Origin: Syngnathus acus
Taxonomy: Eukaryota; Chordata; Actinopteri; Syngnathiformes; Syngnathidae
DNA: 64,000 nt
Reading direction: 5' to 3'
Assembly: GCF_901709675.1 (NCBI RefSeq)
Contig: NC_051104.1
Location: 7,632,501 to 7,696,500 of the forward strand
Part shown: piece by piece, positions 60,828 through 64,000 of the stretch
Numbering within the stretch: position 1 is the first letter of the stretch
Layout of the letters: every line of letters starts with the position of its first letter
The notes under the pieces: model-generated
Told to the model about the DNA's origin: nothing
The model's input: the letters and a program-made list of their open reading frames with translations, nothing else
Databases searched by the model: none
Made by a program: the position numbers and the translations under genes

Positions 60828-61393
60828 TGTTACTGTAAAGTTACAAAATACAAGGTATTTTGGTATGATGTAAATCTTCCTCAAACAAGTTGCTCATCTC
60901 TGCTCGCAAGTAAGTCACCGTCCGTGTGGCAAAAGCAACTTGAGATGTGAAATGGTGCAACGTGATGGACATCATTATGGCAGCCAACTACCTTTAATAT
61001 GATGAATAGTTTAGAAAAGGTAAATAAATCATCTTGATCTATTATGCTGGACTATTTCTGCAAGAATCTTGCCAGCCATTTCAAATTCATGTATTTTCCT
61101 AATCAAATATATTGTGACCGTTGTTACCGAGAAGTGCTCCATAAATAGCACCGAGAGAGCTGGAGCATTAGTGTAGCTTAATCATCTCAGTTATTGGAGC
61201 TCTGAAAGCTCACTTCATATTCCAAAGAAAGTTGCTGACCAAATAAATGTTATGATCAGAAATTACAAATAAATGATGAGTCAATTCTGACAAGAAGACC
61301 AAATGTTAGCAGTGGGACAATGAGTTGGGGTTTTTTTGTAACTATAAAAAGTAACCGCTCTGCCTGCCTGACTGTCCACCATGCAACTTGCCA

Positions 61394-64000
61394 TCACGCC
61401 GTGCTGATGACAACGCTGATCTTAGCCTGCTCCTCTCCGGGAAGCGAGTTCACGGCCGCTTGGAAGTCTGCCAAGTGCTGCTTAGTGAATTGTTTTAACA
61501 ACGTGGCCAGAATCTTCTGTGTTTCTGCGCAATGGCAAAGGATAGAAGTGTCAAAAAGTCTGTTTTGATGTTGACATCCAGTAGCGGCTTCAATACTTAC
61601 CTTTATCCACTTCCTTGTTGCTGAGTACGTGACAAGATGAATCAACTATGGGCTTCATTAGCTTCACAATCTGGAAGGCAAAAAAAATAAATAGCTTCAT
61701 TTGATAGATACATAGTATGATATCTTTGGGCATATTATTGATGAAGGTTTTTTTTTCAATGTACGCTACCAGAGCAGGACTGTGCGAGTAGAGCATGGCC
61801 AGACAGCTGAACACAGTCTTGTTCTCCTCCAAGTCCTCTTTGAGAGGAAGACGGGCAACCAGAACTGGGACAACCTGCCAGAGAAGACGGTGAATACGTA
61901 TTGTGAGCATGCGCCTTGCGCCAATGGATGCACGAGAGGTGGCTCACCTGCTCCAATGGGACGACATCCACGTTACTTAAAATCATCCTGCAGAGTGCCG
62001 CGCACAAGTTGTCAATCACTCTGGGGTCGGCCTCTTTAGACAGCAAGTTGGAAAAGACGCCCAGCATGGTGGGATAATTTCTGAGACGGACTTTGCTAAA
62101 GAAACATTTTTACATTTAACTCACTGTCCAACATACGAGTGAAAAAAGATACGAGGCTACGAGGGGCCCAGCAGCCTGGGCGAGACATCCCAGTCCAAAG
62201 ACACTGTTGCTGCGGACCTCCGCGTCACTCTCTTTCACTCCGGCCACCAAGACTGGAAAGAGCCGACTGGACAGTTGGCCCGCCAGTTCCCGACCTCCAG
62301 ACGAGTGGATCAGAGCCTGCAGAATTTCTCCAAGGGTACCCAGAGAAAAGGACTTCTCTGCCTCGGTGCATGATGATTTCTTTTGAGGAGAAGAAGAAGA
62401 TAGATATATTGGACCGAAAATGTGCAACTTCATTCAAAAGGTTTGCTTGTTTGCAATGGGCGAGTCGCTGTCAACTCACAGTTTTGCTCAAGATGAGAGG
62501 CAGCAGGTCAAGGATGACAGGAGCACAGCTGTCGGCAGGCACCGAAGCGGCCAGGAGGGGGATCCCTTCACCTGCAAACTCTTGGAGCATGGCGTCGTAC
62601 TCTGCCTGAAACAAGCGCAAGGGTCACACACGCTGCAGGAAGTACAGTCGAAGAAAAAGATGCTGAGAGCCAACCTCTTGGTCGTCGTCATCAGCTTCAT
62701 CGCTGTCCTGACATGCGGTCTGGAAACAGGAAAGAAAAATGCTCTGTCAACTCAAACCATCATTTCCATGGTCAGGTTATGGTCTCCTTCTCACCTTCTT
62801 CTTCAAAACGTCACGGATGACGGTGCTGATCTCCTTGAGGCGAGTGGGGTTCTTGAAAACCTCCTCCTTGCAGGACTTTATGACACTGTTCATAGTTTCT
62901 AGGATACCCATCACAACTTGGCGCTCGGGCTCGGTGCGCACGGCCTCCAGAAAGCTGGGAATCACCACATCCAATATCTTCAACAAGGCTGCCGAGGGGA
63001 GGAACACGATGAGACTTTTTATTCTTGGTAATTCTCTGTACCCACTCAAAGTTTTTTTTTTATATATGCAGAATAGTATAGTACCTTGGTGATTGACGTC
63101 GGTGGGATTCTCGATCCAAACCTTGTGCTGTGCCCGACAGAATTGGCCCATTGCTCCAAATGCTGCCCTGCGGACATCCTCGTGTGGGTACTGGACAAGG
63201 AGGAGAAAAAAGAAATTCAAATAACCATCAAAAAGTGGAAGGCAGGGGCGGCGTATCGAGGACCTTACATCTCTCATTTCCAAAACCTGCTGGAAGCTGG
63301 ACTCTAAGAAGGGCTGGAAAACAGCACTGTTTAAAAAAACGGACAGGATAAATAGATAGATATGGAGACAGACAGCGACAGTTTTTTCACACACATTCCA
63401 AGTTTTAGACATTGTGTATGTGCACGTTTAGCCGTAATATCTTTACTGTACTGTAATCATTGAGGCGGCAGGTAGAATTGAAAATGTTAATGTGTTTGAA
63501 ATTCTATTGAAGTGCTTGGAGATTGTCGTTTCTGGTATACCCAAAGGATAAATAGTCATTGGGTAATGATTGCTTTTAAGGATTGACAATGATGTAATAA
63601 TACCCAGTGTTGTAGGCAATCTCCCCCAGTGCGTCGCAGGCATCCTCCTTTTCGTCAATGTAGGCGTTCTCCACGCTGAATCTAACACCAGAGATAAAGA
63701 ATAAGGGCAAGATTCTTTGATTACGTACCATGTTTAAAAAAAAAAAAAAGATGTTTCTACGCTGCGGCATCGTGGACATCCATATCGGGCTCGTCGTCCG
63801 CAATCTCTTCCGAATCCTTTGCTCCCTTGTCGTCCTCATCGTCATCCAGCAGGGCAACCTCGTCCAGGTGCGCCTGAGAAGGGTCGACAATTTACAAGTA
63901 CACTTTCCGTACCATCTCAAATGGATCACACATACCGTGATGCCTTCATTGGACTTGAGGGCAAGTAGCATGATTGTTGTGATCGGAGTGAGATGAGGAG
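61394..64000 (-). CDS. ipo4: Importin-4, C-terminal part (cut by window end)
   Basis: This is a HEAT-repeat nuclear import receptor of the importin-beta family, known to carry histones H3/H4 and ribosomal proteins. Thirteen coding segments in transcript order: 63936-64000 (runs off the window), 63761-63873, 63604-63681, 63269-63326, 63085-63190, 62795-62988, 62675-62719, 62480-62605, 62153-62379, 61948-62080, 61770-61874, 61601-61670 and 61394-61524. They give 482 residues plus stop, against 1,081 aa for the whole human protein. Diagnostic blocks are PITTIMLLALKSNEGIT, an acidic loop (LLDDDEDD...), FSVENAYIDEKEDACDALGE, the phrase AFGAMGQFCRAQHK, AEYDAML, EKSFSLGTLGEIL, RLPLKEDLEE and TLLKQFTKQHLADFQAAVNS. 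The exon 62675-62719 donor (GAG|GTTGGC) is weak. At 62153 two donors stand 8 bp apart, and only the one used here fits the next phase. Confidence 0.95.

Larger units (their letters stand above)
60208..61393. other. Spacer between pdcd6 and ipo4
   Basis: This stretch contains the pdcd6 promoter region, a pyrimidine-rich repeat and the ipo4 3' UTR. A - strand AATAAA (TTTATT at 60822-60827) about 570 bp beyond the ipo4 stop is a plausible ipo4 poly(A) signal. I saw no other gene. Confidence 0.55.

Overview
This window is vertebrate nuclear DNA, almost certainly from a teleost fish. The genes are intron-rich with GT/AG splicing, the proteins align exon by exon with vertebrate families, and the spacers are full of microsatellites, small inverted-repeat elements and an L2-like LINE relic. 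Seven protein-coding genes could be rebuilt. In all of them the splice phases close exactly, and the protein lengths match the families where I know the usual length.

The left half (1-27 kb) carries three genes on the + strand: eef1e1 (AIMP3/p18, multi-tRNA-synthetase complex), bloc1s5 (Muted, lysosome-related organelle biogenesis) and txndc5 (ER protein disulfide isomerase with three CGHC thioredoxin domains and an RDEL tail). They converge on bmp6, which runs on the - strand over about 19.6 kb (27,176-46,781, seven coding exons). The order eef1e1-bloc1s5-txndc5-bmp6, with bmp6 convergent to the other three, is the order known from human 6p24.

The right half (48-64 kb) carries three more - strand genes in tandem. 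The first is a mitochondrial-type crotonase (enoyl-CoA hydratase-like, 291 aa) that I cannot match to a named gene. The second is pdcd6 (ALG-2, penta-EF-hand). The third is the C-terminal 482 residues of ipo4 (importin-4), cut by the window end. In human, PDCD6 and IPO4 lie on other chromosomes, so conserved synteny breaks just beyond the bmp6 5' end.

The genes do not form one pathway; this is an ordinary eukaryotic gene neighbourhood. No operon, CRISPR array, phage or dedicated defence system is visible. The most notable observations are: a retroposed tRNA-like insertion in pdcd6 intron 1 whose perfect 17-bp target duplication doubled a CREB site; a crotonase whose second catalytic glutamate position holds cysteine; two copies of an inverted-repeat element that both carry tandem arrays inside; a telomere-like inverted array; and microsatellites lying directly on both splice sites of one intron.
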